Part shown: piece by piece, positions 43,573 through 52,960 of the stretch
How the letters are laid out: every line of letters begins with the position of its first letter
How positions within the stretch are numbered: position 1 is the stretch's first letter
The notes under the pieces: generated by a model
Databases searched by the model: none
Seen by the model: the letters and a program-made list of their open reading frames with translations, nothing else
What the model was told of the DNA's origin: nothing
Made by a program: the position numbers and the translations under genes
DNA from: Flaviflexus equikiangi
GTDB lineage: Bacteria > Actinomycetota > Actinomycetes > Actinomycetales > Actinomycetaceae
Direction: 5' to 3'
Length of the DNA stretch: 64,000 nucleotides
Assembly: GCF_014069875.1 (NCBI RefSeq)
Contig: NZ_CP059676.1
Span: 2,279,975 to 2,343,974 of the forward strand

Positions 43573-44892
43573 TTATTCCCTACGAATCGAATGTTTGCGC
43601 AACTTGCGACGCGGCTTCACCTTTCCTGCCTCGGCGGGACCCGTCCGTCGCAGGCCTCGAGTTGCTCGGGCGACAGCTGTGGGAATACCTCCCCACATGT
43701 CTGGAGATTCATAGGAAACGTCATAGGTTCCCGACTCCAGCCTGCGTTTCGATTCGCCCTCGGAGATGAGGAAAGCATCCACCCATCTCGTCGACTGTGA
43801 GGAGTCGATGAGGATCGCCTTGAAGAAGAGCGTCAGCGGCACCGCGAGGAGCGCACCGAGCGGTCCCACGACCACGCCCCACACCATGAGGGACAGGAAC
43901 GTCACGGTCACCGACAGGCCCACAGCATCGGCCGTGAACTTCGGCTGGATGAGGGACTGCATGATGAAGTTGATGAGGGAGTATGCGACGACAACCCACA
44001 GCATCAGCTGCCAGCCGCCTTCGAGGAGGCCGAAAAGTGCTGGCGGGATGACACCGAGGACGAAGCCGATGTTCGGAATGTAGTTGGTGATGAAGGAGAC
44101 GAGAGCCCACGCGAGCGCGAGCGGAATCCCCAGCGCCTGGAGCGCAATCCAGTCGAGTACAGCGACGATCGCGCCGAAGATCGTGGAGACGAGCCAGTAT
44201 TGGCGGACACGCCCCTCGAATCCGGACAGTGCTTCGTGGAGGTGGGGGTGGGCTCGTTCCACGAGAAGGGAACGGTACTCCATCGACAGCGTGTCGACGA
44301 CGATGAAGAAGATCGAGAGCGCGACGACGAGCACGAGCCCGCCGATTCCCGACACCTGGTCGATCAGCGTGCGTGCCGTCGTCATGATCGTGTTGAGATC
44401 GAGCTGGTTCAACAGATCGTTGATGCTCGACGGGTCGTAGCCCTGCCACTGCAGGAACTCGCTCTGCTCGAAGAAGTCCGAGACGTTGTTGATGGTTCGT
44501 GCGAAGCTGCCCTGATAGGAGGCGATGACCTGCGGCAGGGGGAGGAAGGCGAGAACGGTGAGACCGATCACGGAGGACATCGTGAGGATGAGGACGAGGA
44601 TCGACGCGATCGCCGATATCCATTTCGGTACGCCCTTGCGCACCATCCAGCGGTGGATGGGACGGATCGTGAGGACGAGAGTGAGGGCGAGGAATGCTGG
44701 CGCCAAGAAGGACGCGAACCGGCTCAGCCCCCACAGGCCGATGGCGGCCAGGGCTCCCGCGAGGAGAATCCACACACCGGTGGGGATCACCTCCTGCCGG
44801 GCACGGTTCGCAACCATCATGTCGTCCGCCGGATCATCCCGTTCGAGGACGGGTTCCTGAGGCGCAGTATGCGCGGCATCATCCTTTTTCAC
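43573..44892 (-). CDS. AI-2E family (PerM-like) membrane protein
   Basis: A 439-residue protein with about eight helices and the family core 'LALAWALVSFITNYIPNIGFVLGVIPPALFGLLEGG' (here cut by convention) and 'QPKFTADAVGLSVTVTFLSLMVWG'. The family includes the AI-2 exporter TqsA, but most members have other or unknown roles; a luxS gene 11 kb away is not enough to name this an AI-2 exporter. Start uncertain: the GTG at 44892 has AAAGGCTGG upstream; the GTG at 44943 and an internal ATG are alternatives. Confidence 0.85.
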   Translation of the reverse strand: MKKDDAAHTAPQEPVLERDDPADDMMVANRARQEVIPTGVWILLAGALAAIGLWGLSRFASFLAPAFLALTLVLTIRPIHRWMVRKGVPKWISAIASILVLILTMSSVIGLTVLAFLPLPQVIASYQGSFARTINNVSDFFEQSEFLQWQGYDPSSINDLLNQLDLNTIMTTARTLIDQVSGIGGLVLVVALSIFFIVVDTLSMEYRSLLVERAHPHLHEALSGFEGRVRQYWLVSTIFGAIVAVLDWIALQALGIPLALAWALVSFITNYIPNIGFVLGVIPPALFGLLEGGWQLMLWVVVAYSLINFIMQSLIQPKFTADAVGLSVTVTFLSLMVWGVVVGPLGALLAVPLTLFFKAILIDSSQSTRWVDAFLISEGESKRRLESGTYDVSYESPDMWGGIPTAVARATRGLRRTGPAEAGKVKPRRKLRKHSIRRE

Positions 44893-44970
44893 ACCAGCCA
44901 GCCTTTCGTCACCACTGAGAGTACATTCCCCACCGCCCAGCACTCCCCTGTTTGAGGGAAAGTCGGACAG

Positions 44971-46272
44971 CTAGCGACGATCGACGGGACGCGGTTCACC
45001 GCGAAGCGCCCCCGCCTTCCTCCCGTACCAGTATGCGAGGAGAAGATAGCAGAACACGAGCGCCCCGAAGCCCGGCCTTGACCAACCCGTATCCGGCAGC
45101 ATCGCGGCCGCCAAGGCTGCCGCCCCGACGAACGCGGCGTTGTACATCATGTCGTAGAGGGCGAAGGCACGGCCCCGGTAGGCGTCGTCGACATCGCGTT
45201 GGACGATCGTGTCGACCGCGATCTTCGCGCCCTGCACACCGAGCCCCATGAGGACAGCCGCCACACCGATCCAGGGCAGGCTCGGCGTCGCCATCAGCAG
45301 CAGTTGGGAGAGTGTCGACAGTCCGAGGCAGACAACAATCCACTGATGCGGCGTCATTCGCTCATGTGCAAGAGGTGTCAGGACAATGGCGGAGCCGTTG
45401 CCGGCGAGGGAGATGCCGGAGAGCAGCGCAAACATCGCCAATCCCGCATCAGCATCAGCAGGATCGGTCAACAGGTTCCGGGAGATGAGGAGCAGGGCAA
45501 TGAAGTTCACCCCGTACAGGAATCGGTGGAACGCCATGACAATCAGGGCATACCCGGGGGTTCCGCGGCGCGCCAGGTAGACGGCGCCGATGCCGAGATC
45601 AGCGAGAACTCGCTTCAGCTGGGCAGTCAGTGACAGGTCGACACGACCGTCGGGGCCGAGTTCCCCGCGGCCGATGAGGGACGCGGCCCACACGGCTCCC
45701 GCAAGGAGGATTGCGGCAACCACAAGACAGGATGCATCCCGGCCAGGACCCACCGGGATGACACGGTTGATGACGAAGCCGATCACGGCTCCCACGACTG
45801 TCGCAACCGCACCAAGGGTGGGAACGAGCGAATTCGCCATGACGAGCTGCCGACGCGGGACAACATGCGGCAGCCCCGCCGACAGGGCCGACAGGAGGAA
45901 TCTGTTGACACCGAGGGTGACGAGCGCCAGGACGGAGACGATGAGGAAACCGGCGCCTGCATACATGAGCGCCGCGAGCGCGAGGCAGAGAAAAGCGCGG
46001 ATGGTGTTTCCCCACAGCAGGACCGACTGGCGGCTCCAGCGGTCCAGCAGGGGGCCCACGAAGGGGCCGACGATGGTGAAGGGCAGAAGCAGGATGGTGA
46101 AGGCGGCCGCCACGCCGCCCGCCGTTGTCATCGCGGCAGGATTGAAGAAGTAGAGAGTTGCGAGACCGACCTGGAACATGCCGTCGCCGCATTGGGAGAT
46201 GAGGCGCACACGGAAGAGCCGACGAAACCCGTCGTGGACGAGAAGGTCCTTCAGGTCGGCACGCACCGCCAT
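44971..46272 (-). CDS. Major facilitator superfamily transporter
   Basis: A 433-residue membrane protein with twelve predicted helices and the MFS layout ('GPFVGPLLDRWSRQSVLLWGN' is the loop 2-3 motif). Substrate unknown; the group resembles MFS efflux proteins related to lipid or drug export. The ATG at 46272 shares one base with the CCA-transferase stop (TAATG), so the genes are coupled; the longer frame starting at 46293 is not used. Confidence 0.85.
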   Translation of the reverse strand: MAVRADLKDLLVHDGFRRLFRVRLISQCGDGMFQVGLATLYFFNPAAMTTAGGVAAAFTILLLPFTIVGPFVGPLLDRWSRQSVLLWGNTIRAFLCLALAALMYAGAGFLIVSVLALVTLGVNRFLLSALSAGLPHVVPRRQLVMANSLVPTLGAVATVVGAVIGFVINRVIPVGPGRDASCLVVAAILLAGAVWAASLIGRGELGPDGRVDLSLTAQLKRVLADLGIGAVYLARRGTPGYALIVMAFHRFLYGVNFIALLLISRNLLTDPADADAGLAMFALLSGISLAGNGSAIVLTPLAHERMTPHQWIVVCLGLSTLSQLLLMATPSLPWIGVAAVLMGLGVQGAKIAVDTIVQRDVDDAYRGRAFALYDMMYNAAFVGAAALAAAMLPDTGWSRPGFGALVFCYLLLAYWYGRKAGALRGEPRPVDRR

Positions 46273-47717
46273 TACAGGTTCTCCTCCGCCCAAGCACGCA
46301 GGAGCCGTTCTGCCTCTGCCGGATCGAGGGGCCCGTTCTCCAGGCGCAGCTCGAGAAGGAACGCTCGGGCACGGCCGACGGCGGGGCCCGGCTTGATGTC
46401 GAGGATCTCCATGATCTGAGCGCCGTCGAGATCGGGGCGCACTGCGGCAAGCTCTTCCTTCTCCTCCAGCTCCGCGATCCGCTGCTCCAGGTCGTCATAT
46501 GCGGCCTGGAGCCTCATCGCCTTGCGATGGTTCCTTGTCGTCGAATCTGCCCTCGTGAGGCGGTGGAGACGCTCAAGCAGCGGTCCAGCATCGTTGACGT
46601 AGCGGCGCACGGCCGAATCTGTCCATACCGCTTCCCCATATCCGTGGAAACGCTGATGGAGCTCGACGAGGCGGGACACGTCTTTGATGGTCTGCTTGTC
46701 GAAACGAAGCTCCTTCATGCGCTTCCTCGTCATCTTCGCGCCGACGATATCGTGCTGGTGGAACGTGACCTTTCCGCGTGGACCGAACTGGCGGGTGGCG
46801 GGCTTCCCCACGTCGTGCATGAGAGCAGCGAAGCGGAGGACGAAGTCCGGCCCTGGAACGGGTCCATTCTCATCCGTCTCCAGATCGATCGCCTGGTCGA
46901 CGACGGTGAGAGTGTGCTCGTAGACGTCCTTGTGGCGGCCATGTTCATCGACAGTCGACTTGAGGGCGGCGACTTCTGGCAGCACCTTCTCCGCGACGTC
47001 CGTGTATTCCATGATCTCGATACCCCGGCGGGGTTCCTTCGCGGTCATGAGCCTCTCCAGCTCCGCACGAATACGTTCAGCTGACACGATATCGAGGCGG
47101 TCTGCCAGTTCCGCCATGGCCGACATCGTCCCTTCGTCCACATCGAAGCCGAGCTGCGCCGTGAACCGGGCCGCCCTCATGATCCTCAGCGGATCGTCGG
47201 AGAAGGAGATGTGCGGATCGATCGGTGTCCGCAGGATCCCATCGACAAGATCCTCGAGGCCTCCGCAGGGATCGACCAGCTCGAGCGACGGCAGACGCAC
47301 CGCCATCGCGTTCACCGTGAAATCTCTCCTTGTCAGGTCGCCTTCGAGAGTGTCGCCGAACGCCACTTGGGGTTTGCGGGAGTCCGGGTCGTACTCGTCC
47401 GACCGGTATGTCGTCACTTCGACGGTGATCCCCTGGTAGGAGGCTCCGATCGTGCCGAACTCTTTGCCGATATCCCAGGTCGTGGCTCCGGTCGCGGTCA
47501 GTATGGCGAGAGTCTCATCCGGACGCGCGGACGTTGTGAAGTCCATATCATGCGGGGGAATGCCCAAGCAGGCGTCGCGCACGGGACCACCGACGAGCGC
47601 AAATTCGTGCCCTTCCCTGGCGAAACGCTCTGCCACACGTAAAACTGCTGGTGGGAGCGCCTCAAGGGCCGCTTGTGCGGCGCCGAGACGGCGTGCGGTT
47701 TCCTGAGATCTGGACAC
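46272..47717 (-). CDS. pcnA: CCA-adding tRNA nucleotidyltransferase
   Basis: A 481-residue class II nucleotidyltransferase that adds or repairs the CCA end of tRNA. The head has 'FALVGGPVRDACLGIPPHDMDF' with DxD, 'RRDFTVNAMAV', 'LRIMRAARFTAQLGF', and a C-terminal HD domain 'FAALMHDVGKPATRQFG...FHQHDIVGAKM'. The GTG start has AAGGA a little far upstream. It is divergent from the Nudix gene, as in mycobacteria (pcnA/mutT4). Confidence 0.95.
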   Translation of the reverse strand: MSRSQETARRLGAAQAALEALPPAVLRVAERFAREGHEFALVGGPVRDACLGIPPHDMDFTTSARPDETLAILTATGATTWDIGKEFGTIGASYQGITVEVTTYRSDEYDPDSRKPQVAFGDTLEGDLTRRDFTVNAMAVRLPSLELVDPCGGLEDLVDGILRTPIDPHISFSDDPLRIMRAARFTAQLGFDVDEGTMSAMAELADRLDIVSAERIRAELERLMTAKEPRRGIEIMEYTDVAEKVLPEVAALKSTVDEHGRHKDVYEHTLTVVDQAIDLETDENGPVPGPDFVLRFAALMHDVGKPATRQFGPRGKVTFHQHDIVGAKMTRKRMKELRFDKQTIKDVSRLVELHQRFHGYGEAVWTDSAVRRYVNDAGPLLERLHRLTRADSTTRNHRKAMRLQAAYDDLEQRIAELEEKEELAAVRPDLDGAQIMEILDIKPGPAVGRARAFLLELRLENGPLDPAEAERLLRAWAEENL

Positions 47718-47804
47718 CTGGAGTCACGTCCTTAATTAAGGGCGGGCCACGCCGGGGAGGCCCTGCTGGGATAGACTTGCGCGAACATTATTACAGTTAA
47801 GAGT

Positions 47805-48341
47805 ATGCCGATGCCGGGACCGATTCCTCGACCGCGCGGCCCACAGCCGTGGCGCCGTGCTGTTTCGGCGACCCGAATCGGCGCCCGACGCTCCTACCTT
47901 CCCGTCGTGAACGAGACATCGGCGGGCGGCATCGTCGTCAAACCTGTCGATGGAATCGCCTGGGTGGCCGTCATCGCGCGCCGCAATCGAGGCGGACGCC
48001 TCGAATGGTGCCTGCCGAAAGGTCACCTCGAGGGAGACGAGACAGCGGAGGAAGCCGCGATTCGCGAAGTCTCGGAGGAGACGGGGATCCACGGGCAGAT
48101 CCTCACCCATCTCGCAACGATCGACTACTGGTTCTCCGGCACGGATCGGCGCGTCCACAAGGTAGTCCACCACTTCCTCCTCGAGGCGCTGTCGGGAGAA
48201 CTGACGACCGAGAATGATCCGGATCAGGAGGCGGAAGACGTCGCCTGGATCCGACTCGATCAGGTCGCATCCCGTCTCGCCTATCCGAATGAGCGGAGAA
48301 TCGCCATGCTCGCTCGGGACGTGCTGACGGGACAGGTGTGA
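47805..48341 (+). CDS. Nudix hydrolase (MutT4-like)
   Basis: A 178-residue Nudix protein with box 'GHLEGDETAEEAAIREVS' followed by EETG (residues about 66-88), and an N-terminal 35-residue extension as in mycobacterial MutT4. Position, immediately divergent from pcnA and before the secreted DUF6049-type protein, is the conserved actinobacterial arrangement. Start may instead be an internal GTG near 47906. It overlaps the next gene by 4 bases (GTGTGA region). Confidence 0.9.
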   Translation: MPMPGPIPRPRGPQPWRRAVSATRIGARRSYLPVVNETSAGGIVVKPVDGIAWVAVIARRNRGGRLEWCLPKGHLEGDETAEEAAIREVSEETGIHGQILTHLATIDYWFSGTDRRVHKVVHHFLLEALSGELTTENDPDQEAEDVAWIRLDQVASRLAYPNERRIAMLARDVLTGQV

Positions 48342-50368
48342 AAAGGCTTGCCGCCGCAGCCTGCGCGGCTGCCCTGCTCGGATTCGCACCCCTCCCCGCG
48401 TCTGCCTCGGACGCGATCGAGATCGAGATCACGGACATCGACCCTGTCCACACGCCCGGCGAGCCGCTCTCCGTCGAGGTCACCGTCACCAATCCCGGAC
48501 CTGCACGGGAGGCTGTCTCCCTTGATCTCACCGCGCAGACAACAGTGCCCCTCTACCGATCATCGGTGACTTCGTGGATCTCCGATGACACCGTGACAAG
48601 CTCGATGCTGACCCTCGACCGCCGGTCCATCGATCTTCCCACCGGCCGAACAACGATCGATATCGACGTCCCGCGCGAGGTCCTCACGTGGGGCAACACG
48701 TCCGTGTCGTGGGGTCCTCGCGGCGTGCAGGCCGCCCTCTCCTTCGATGAGGCGACGATTGTCGATCGCACATTCCTCACAACAGAGCCGTCGTTCGATC
48801 AGGAGCCCATGTCCTTCACGGCCCTCGTGCCGCTCACCATCGCGAACGACGAGCTCGTGCAGGTTCCCACAACGTCCGAACGGTACGGTCAGTCCATCGA
48901 GGCCCTCTCCGCGGGTGATCTCGGCCCGGACGAGGTCCTGCCGGATCCTGTGACCTCTGCCGTGCGGGATGCTGCCGGCCGCGTCACGGCAGACATCGAC
49001 GACCTGACCAGTCCGGGAATCACCCTTGCTCTCGATTCTGCTTTCGCGGCTCTCGACACGGTCGATCTCACGCAGGAGAGCCTGTCCGCGTTCACCGACG
49101 GCGACGGCCATGAGCTCATCATGCTTCCAGCTCTCGATGCTGATCTCTCCGCATGGGCAGGAACGGGGGAGGACCTGTTCTTCCTCTCGCACGTCGCGCA
49201 GGCCGAGCAGTCTCGCCAGGTCCTCTCGGGACGCAATATCCCTGCCCGGTCTGATGTTCTGTACACGCCGGGTTCCGTCACCGCGTCGGTCGCGGAGCTC
49301 GGGATCGCGCATGGCTCGAATCTTCTCGTTGTCCCCCGGTCTGATGTTCCCGCGGTCGAGGAGCCGAACTGGACACCGTCTGCCCATGCTCTTCTGGATG
49401 ATGTGGGGACGGAGGCGGTTCTCGTCGACGACGAGCTCTCCGCCCTCTTGGCAGGCGAGTCGGAGCTGACCGAACTGGATCGGCGTCAAACACTGCTGGC
49501 GCTCACGGCCGTGCACTATCGGGAGCGTCCCAACGATCACCGTCCCCTTGTCCTGTCTCTTCCGAGGGGAGATGACCTGGCGGTGACGGTGTCGGATGTG
49601 AACGCGATGCTTGATGTCTTGGACGACACATCGTGGCTAGCCGGCGTGACACTGTCGGATATCGAGGAGCTTCCGTTCGATCCTTTCGCCCGCGAGGACC
49701 TCAGTTCCGGTCGGTCTGACACGAGTGCTCTCACTCCCGCCCTCATCGACTCGCTCACGACAGCCGGTGACGCGATCGTCGCCATCGGCGATCTCACCTC
49801 CCATCCTCTCCTGTTCGAGGATGCTGCGTCGACGACATACCGGATCGCCGGGTCGTGGTCGTGGACTGCGGGGCCGGGCGAACTGTCGAACAGGGTCGGC
49901 TCCGTCCAGGCTCTTTCAGGATCCCTGACGTCCGCGCTGAAGGTGCAGTCCTCTTCGACCATCAACCTCATCTCCCAAGCATCCGAGTTCCCCGTGCACA
50001 TCACCTCCACGCTCCCTCTCCCCATCGAGGTCGAGGTCGATGTCGTCAGCGAGGATCGGCGCCTGCAGTTCGAGGTGGTGACCACGACCCTGCAGCCGAA
50101 TACGACGACCACGATCGGGATCCCGGTCAAGGCTGTCGGGTCGGGAAACGTGCGGACCCAGGTCGACATCGTCGGCCCCGACGGCAGTGTGCTGGGCACG
50201 GGTGCAGAGATCGATATTCGGGTGCGAGCGGACTGGGAGAACGTTGGCACCGCTATTCTCGCCGGCCTCGTCCTCCTCGTTCTGATCATCGGCGTCATTC
50301 GCTCCGCACGCCGCGGGACACGGACGCAGCCGCTCAGCGAAACCGATATTCAAGAACTGGAGGACTAG
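48338..50368 (+). CDS. Secreted, C-terminally anchored DUF6049-type protein
   Basis: A 676-residue protein: signal peptide (MKRLAAAACAAALLGFAPLPASASDA region), a large extracytoplasmic part with beta-sandwich stretches ('PGEPLSVEVTVTNPGPAREAVSLDL', cut here), and one C-terminal helix (GTAILAGLVLLVLIIGVIRSA) with a short cytoplasmic tail. It holds the place of mycobacterial Rv3909, always next to MurJ; a role in wall assembly is inference. GTG start overlaps the Nudix gene end; murJ begins 3 bp after its stop. Confidence 0.88.
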   Translation: MKRLAAAACAAALLGFAPLPASASDAIEIEITDIDPVHTPGEPLSVEVTVTNPGPAREAVSLDLTAQTTVPLYRSSVTSWISDDTVTSSMLTLDRRSIDLPTGRTTIDIDVPREVLTWGNTSVSWGPRGVQAALSFDEATIVDRTFLTTEPSFDQEPMSFTALVPLTIANDELVQVPTTSERYGQSIEALSAGDLGPDEVLPDPVTSAVRDAAGRVTADIDDLTSPGITLALDSAFAALDTVDLTQESLSAFTDGDGHELIMLPALDADLSAWAGTGEDLFFLSHVAQAEQSRQVLSGRNIPARSDVLYTPGSVTASVAELGIAHGSNLLVVPRSDVPAVEEPNWTPSAHALLDDVGTEAVLVDDELSALLAGESELTELDRRQTLLALTAVHYRERPNDHRPLVLSLPRGDDLAVTVSDVNAMLDVLDDTSWLAGVTLSDIEELPFDPFAREDLSSGRSDTSALTPALIDSLTTAGDAIVAIGDLTSHPLLFEDAASTTYRIAGSWSWTAGPGELSNRVGSVQALSGSLTSALKVQSSSTINLISQASEFPVHITSTLPLPIEVEVDVVSEDRRLQFEVVTTTLQPNTTTTIGIPVKAVGSGNVRTQVDIVGPDGSVLGTGAEIDIRVRADWENVGTAILAGLVLLVLIIGVIRSARRGTRTQPLSETDIQELED

Positions 50369-50371
50369 CCT

Positions 50372-52960
50372 GTGGCCAGCGGTATTGCACGGAACTCGGC
50401 AGTCATGTTTGCGGGAACCCTCGCGTCTCGCGCCCTCGGCCTCGTCCGCTCTCCGCTGCTGTTCGGAATTGTTGTCGGCCTCAACTATCCTGCCGGCAAC
50501 GCATTCGACATCGCGAACAAGCTGCCGACTCTCATCTACATGCTTGTCGCTGGCGGTGTCGTCAACGCCGTCCTCGTGCCGGCTATCGTTCGAGCCTCGA
50601 AACGCCATGACGACGGAGGGGCCGCCTACATCAACAAGATGGTGACCCTCGGCGTCCTCGTCCTCGGAGCGATCACCGCGATTCTCACCTTCGCCGCGCC
50701 GCTGCTCGTGTCCCTCTTCGCGTCCGGGCTCAGCGGCGAGTGGTATCAGCTGGCTGTCGCGTTCGCCTACTGGTGCGTACCCCAGGTCTTCTTCTACGGC
50801 ATGTATACGCTCCTCGGGCAGATCCTCAATGCGAAAGAGAACTTCGGTCCCTACATGTGGGCACCCGTTCTCAACAACGTCGTCGCGATCGGCGGGATGC
50901 TGGCCATGCTGGCCATGTACGGGGCGGTCAGTCCTGAGACTGCTCTCGATTCCTCCGTGTGGGATGCCACCCGCATCGCCGTTCTCGGCGGCAGCGCCAC
51001 CGCTGGCATCGTCGCGCAGGCGGCAATCCTCCTCATTCCGCTCTATCGCATGGGAGTGCGCCTCTCCCCGGATTTCAAGTTCCGCGATGCTGGGCTGCGC
51101 TCGGTTGCGGAATCCGGTTCTTGGGTGCTCGCAGCCATGGCTGTCGGTATGATCCCCACTCTCCTCATATCGAACGTAGCGTCGGTCGCATCTCAGCGAG
51201 CATCCGACATGGATGCGCTGGATGCTCTCGGTGTCCCCGGCAATGCGGCATACACGACCGCCTACGGCCTCTACTCGCTGCCGACCTCTCTCGTCGTCGT
51301 CTCTATCGTCACCGCGATCTTCACCCGCATGGCGCATAAGGCAGGAGAGGGTGACATGGCGGGGGTTCAGGAGGATACGTCGCGTGCCCTCCGCATCGTT
51401 GCCGTCTTCACCTTCCTCTCGACCGCCCTCATCGTCGTCCTCGCCGTCCCCGCTATCCGTGTCATCAGCCCAGGCTCGTCCTGGCAGGAAGTCTCCTCGA
51501 TCAGCTGGGTTCTGCTCACGATGTCGCTCGGCCTCGTCGGGGTCGGCTCTTTCACAGTCCTCCAGCGTGTCTACTACGCCCTCGAGGATGCGAAGGGCCT
51601 GTTCCTCATCCAGATCCCGTTCTTCGCCCTCCACTCGGTCCTCACGCTGTCGACGGTCCTCCTCCCCGCCCAATGGATTGTGGCCGGGGTGGGGCTGTCC
51701 ATGGCCATCACCAACACGGTGACGTGTCTCGCCGCGCTCCTCCACCTCAAGCCGCGGCTCGGCGGTATAGACGGCCGCGTTCTTGTCGTGTCGTTTCTTC
51801 GACTGGGTCTCGCCGCCGCACTGGCGGGCATCACCGGATTCGTCACGCTCCGCTTCTTCGGACCCCTGTCGGAGCCCTTCTCCCCTGCTAATGGGATCGT
51901 CCGCATTGCGGTCGTCAGCATCGTGATGACAGTGGTGTATCTGGCCGTCATGAGGATTGCCGGCTCACCGGAGCTCGAATACCTTGTCAGGCCCCTGACG
52001 GCCGTTCTGCGTCGCCTTCGAGGGCAGGCGGCACCCGCAAGCACTACACTGAAGACCAATGAATCAATCCCGACCAACGGAGTAATCGTGTCCTTGAACC
52101 TGGTATCCGGGCGGCGACTGCGCGACCGCTACGAACTTGTGGCATCCATGGGCTCAACGGAGGGCAGGGACGTGTGGCAGGGCGTCGACACGGTTCTCGG
52201 CGTCGACGTGCGGCTCATCTTCATCCCCGCCGATGGTCCCACGCACGACGCCACCGTCGATGCTGCACGCCGCGGCGTGCTCGTCGACGATGTTCGTCTC
52301 ATCAAACTCCTCTCGATCTTCGACATGCCGGGCGCGTCCGTCATCGTCACAGAGCTCCCGTCGGGTGCAACCCTGGCCGACCACATCGCGCACGGGCCGG
52401 TGCCAGAGGACCAGGCGCGAGCTATCGTCGGCGAGACTGCCGGAGCAATCGATGCGGGGGCACGTCGCGGGGTCCGCCATCTCACCCTCCGCGAGGAGCT
52501 CGTCCATATCGACGAGAATGGATCCGTTCTCGTCGACGGCCTCGGAATCGATGCCGCCTTCGACGGCCACCTGCCGTCGGAGATGGAAGGCAGGGAGCTC
52601 GACCGGAGGGACGTCGAGAACCTCGCAGTCCTCCTCGGGGCCCTCATTCTCGGGGAGAGCGCGCCTCTCGACGACCGGACAGGGTTCCTTCACCGGGCGG
52701 CCGAGAAGTGCACGGACGAAGACGTGGCCGCACTGCTGTCGCAGGTGAGCGCAGGCGACGGACCCCGGACGACAAGCGACATGATCCGGGCACTGGCTCC
52801 GTGGGGCCACATCGAGCTCGACAGCATTGCCGCATCAACCCCCGGACGAGCACACGCAGGCCTTCGATGCCATTACGGACCCCTTCGGCGGCCCGGAACC
52901 CGTGAGCACCGCGGAGCATGCGACGCCGCCTCCTGCCGTGTGGCCGAAGCGTTCGGATGA
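50372..52960 (+). CDS. murJ: Lipid II flippase MurJ with a C-terminal pseudokinase region
   Basis: An 862-codon frame. Residues 1-560 are a 14-helix MurJ (opening 'ASGIARNSAVMFAGTLASRALG'), which moves lipid II across the membrane. Residues from about 573 form a kinase-like domain without catalytic residues: the HRD loop reads HLTLREELVHIDENGSVLVDGLG in place of HRD and DFG. In mycobacterial MurJ this pseudokinase is followed by a membrane helix and an outer jelly-roll domain. Here the frame runs out after about residue 825 into non-coding-like residues, and that tail is found in the +1 frame. An in-frame GTG at 52088 with GGAG upstream might start the pseudokinase alone. Confidence 0.9.
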   Translation: MASGIARNSAVMFAGTLASRALGLVRSPLLFGIVVGLNYPAGNAFDIANKLPTLIYMLVAGGVVNAVLVPAIVRASKRHDDGGAAYINKMVTLGVLVLGAITAILTFAAPLLVSLFASGLSGEWYQLAVAFAYWCVPQVFFYGMYTLLGQILNAKENFGPYMWAPVLNNVVAIGGMLAMLAMYGAVSPETALDSSVWDATRIAVLGGSATAGIVAQAAILLIPLYRMGVRLSPDFKFRDAGLRSVAESGSWVLAAMAVGMIPTLLISNVASVASQRASDMDALDALGVPGNAAYTTAYGLYSLPTSLVVVSIVTAIFTRMAHKAGEGDMAGVQEDTSRALRIVAVFTFLSTALIVVLAVPAIRVISPGSSWQEVSSISWVLLTMSLGLVGVGSFTVLQRVYYALEDAKGLFLIQIPFFALHSVLTLSTVLLPAQWIVAGVGLSMAITNTVTCLAALLHLKPRLGGIDGRVLVVSFLRLGLAAALAGITGFVTLRFFGPLSEPFSPANGIVRIAVVSIVMTVVYLAVMRIAGSPELEYLVRPLTAVLRRLRGQAAPASTTLKTNESIPTNGVIVSLNLVSGRRLRDRYELVASMGSTEGRDVWQGVDTVLGVDVRLIFIPADGPTHDATVDAARRGVLVDDVRLIKLLSIFDMPGASVIVTELPSGATLADHIAHGPVPEDQARAIVGETAGAIDAGARRGVRHLTLREELVHIDENGSVLVDGLGIDAAFDGHLPSEMEGRELDRRDVENLAVLLGALILGESAPLDDRTGFLHRAAEKCTDEDVAALLSQVSAGDGPRTTSDMIRALAPWGHIELDSIAASTPGRAHAGLRCHYGPLRRPGTREHRGACDAASCRVAEAFG
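52088..52090 (+). promoter_or_regulatory. Possible internal start of the MurJ pseudokinase
   Basis: A GTG in the murJ frame is preceded by CGGAG at good spacing, and a TACACT lies 38 bases upstream. Together they could give a separate pseudokinase protein. This is only suggestive. Confidence 0.3.

Noticed and set aside
43573..44892. Naming the AI-2E family protein an AI-2 exporter because luxS is present
   Set aside because: Family members have varied roles and the genes are 11 kb apart in separate units.
49916..51745. A 609-codon frame opposite the murJ region
   Set aside because: Antisense shadow; charged low-complexity residues and no domain.
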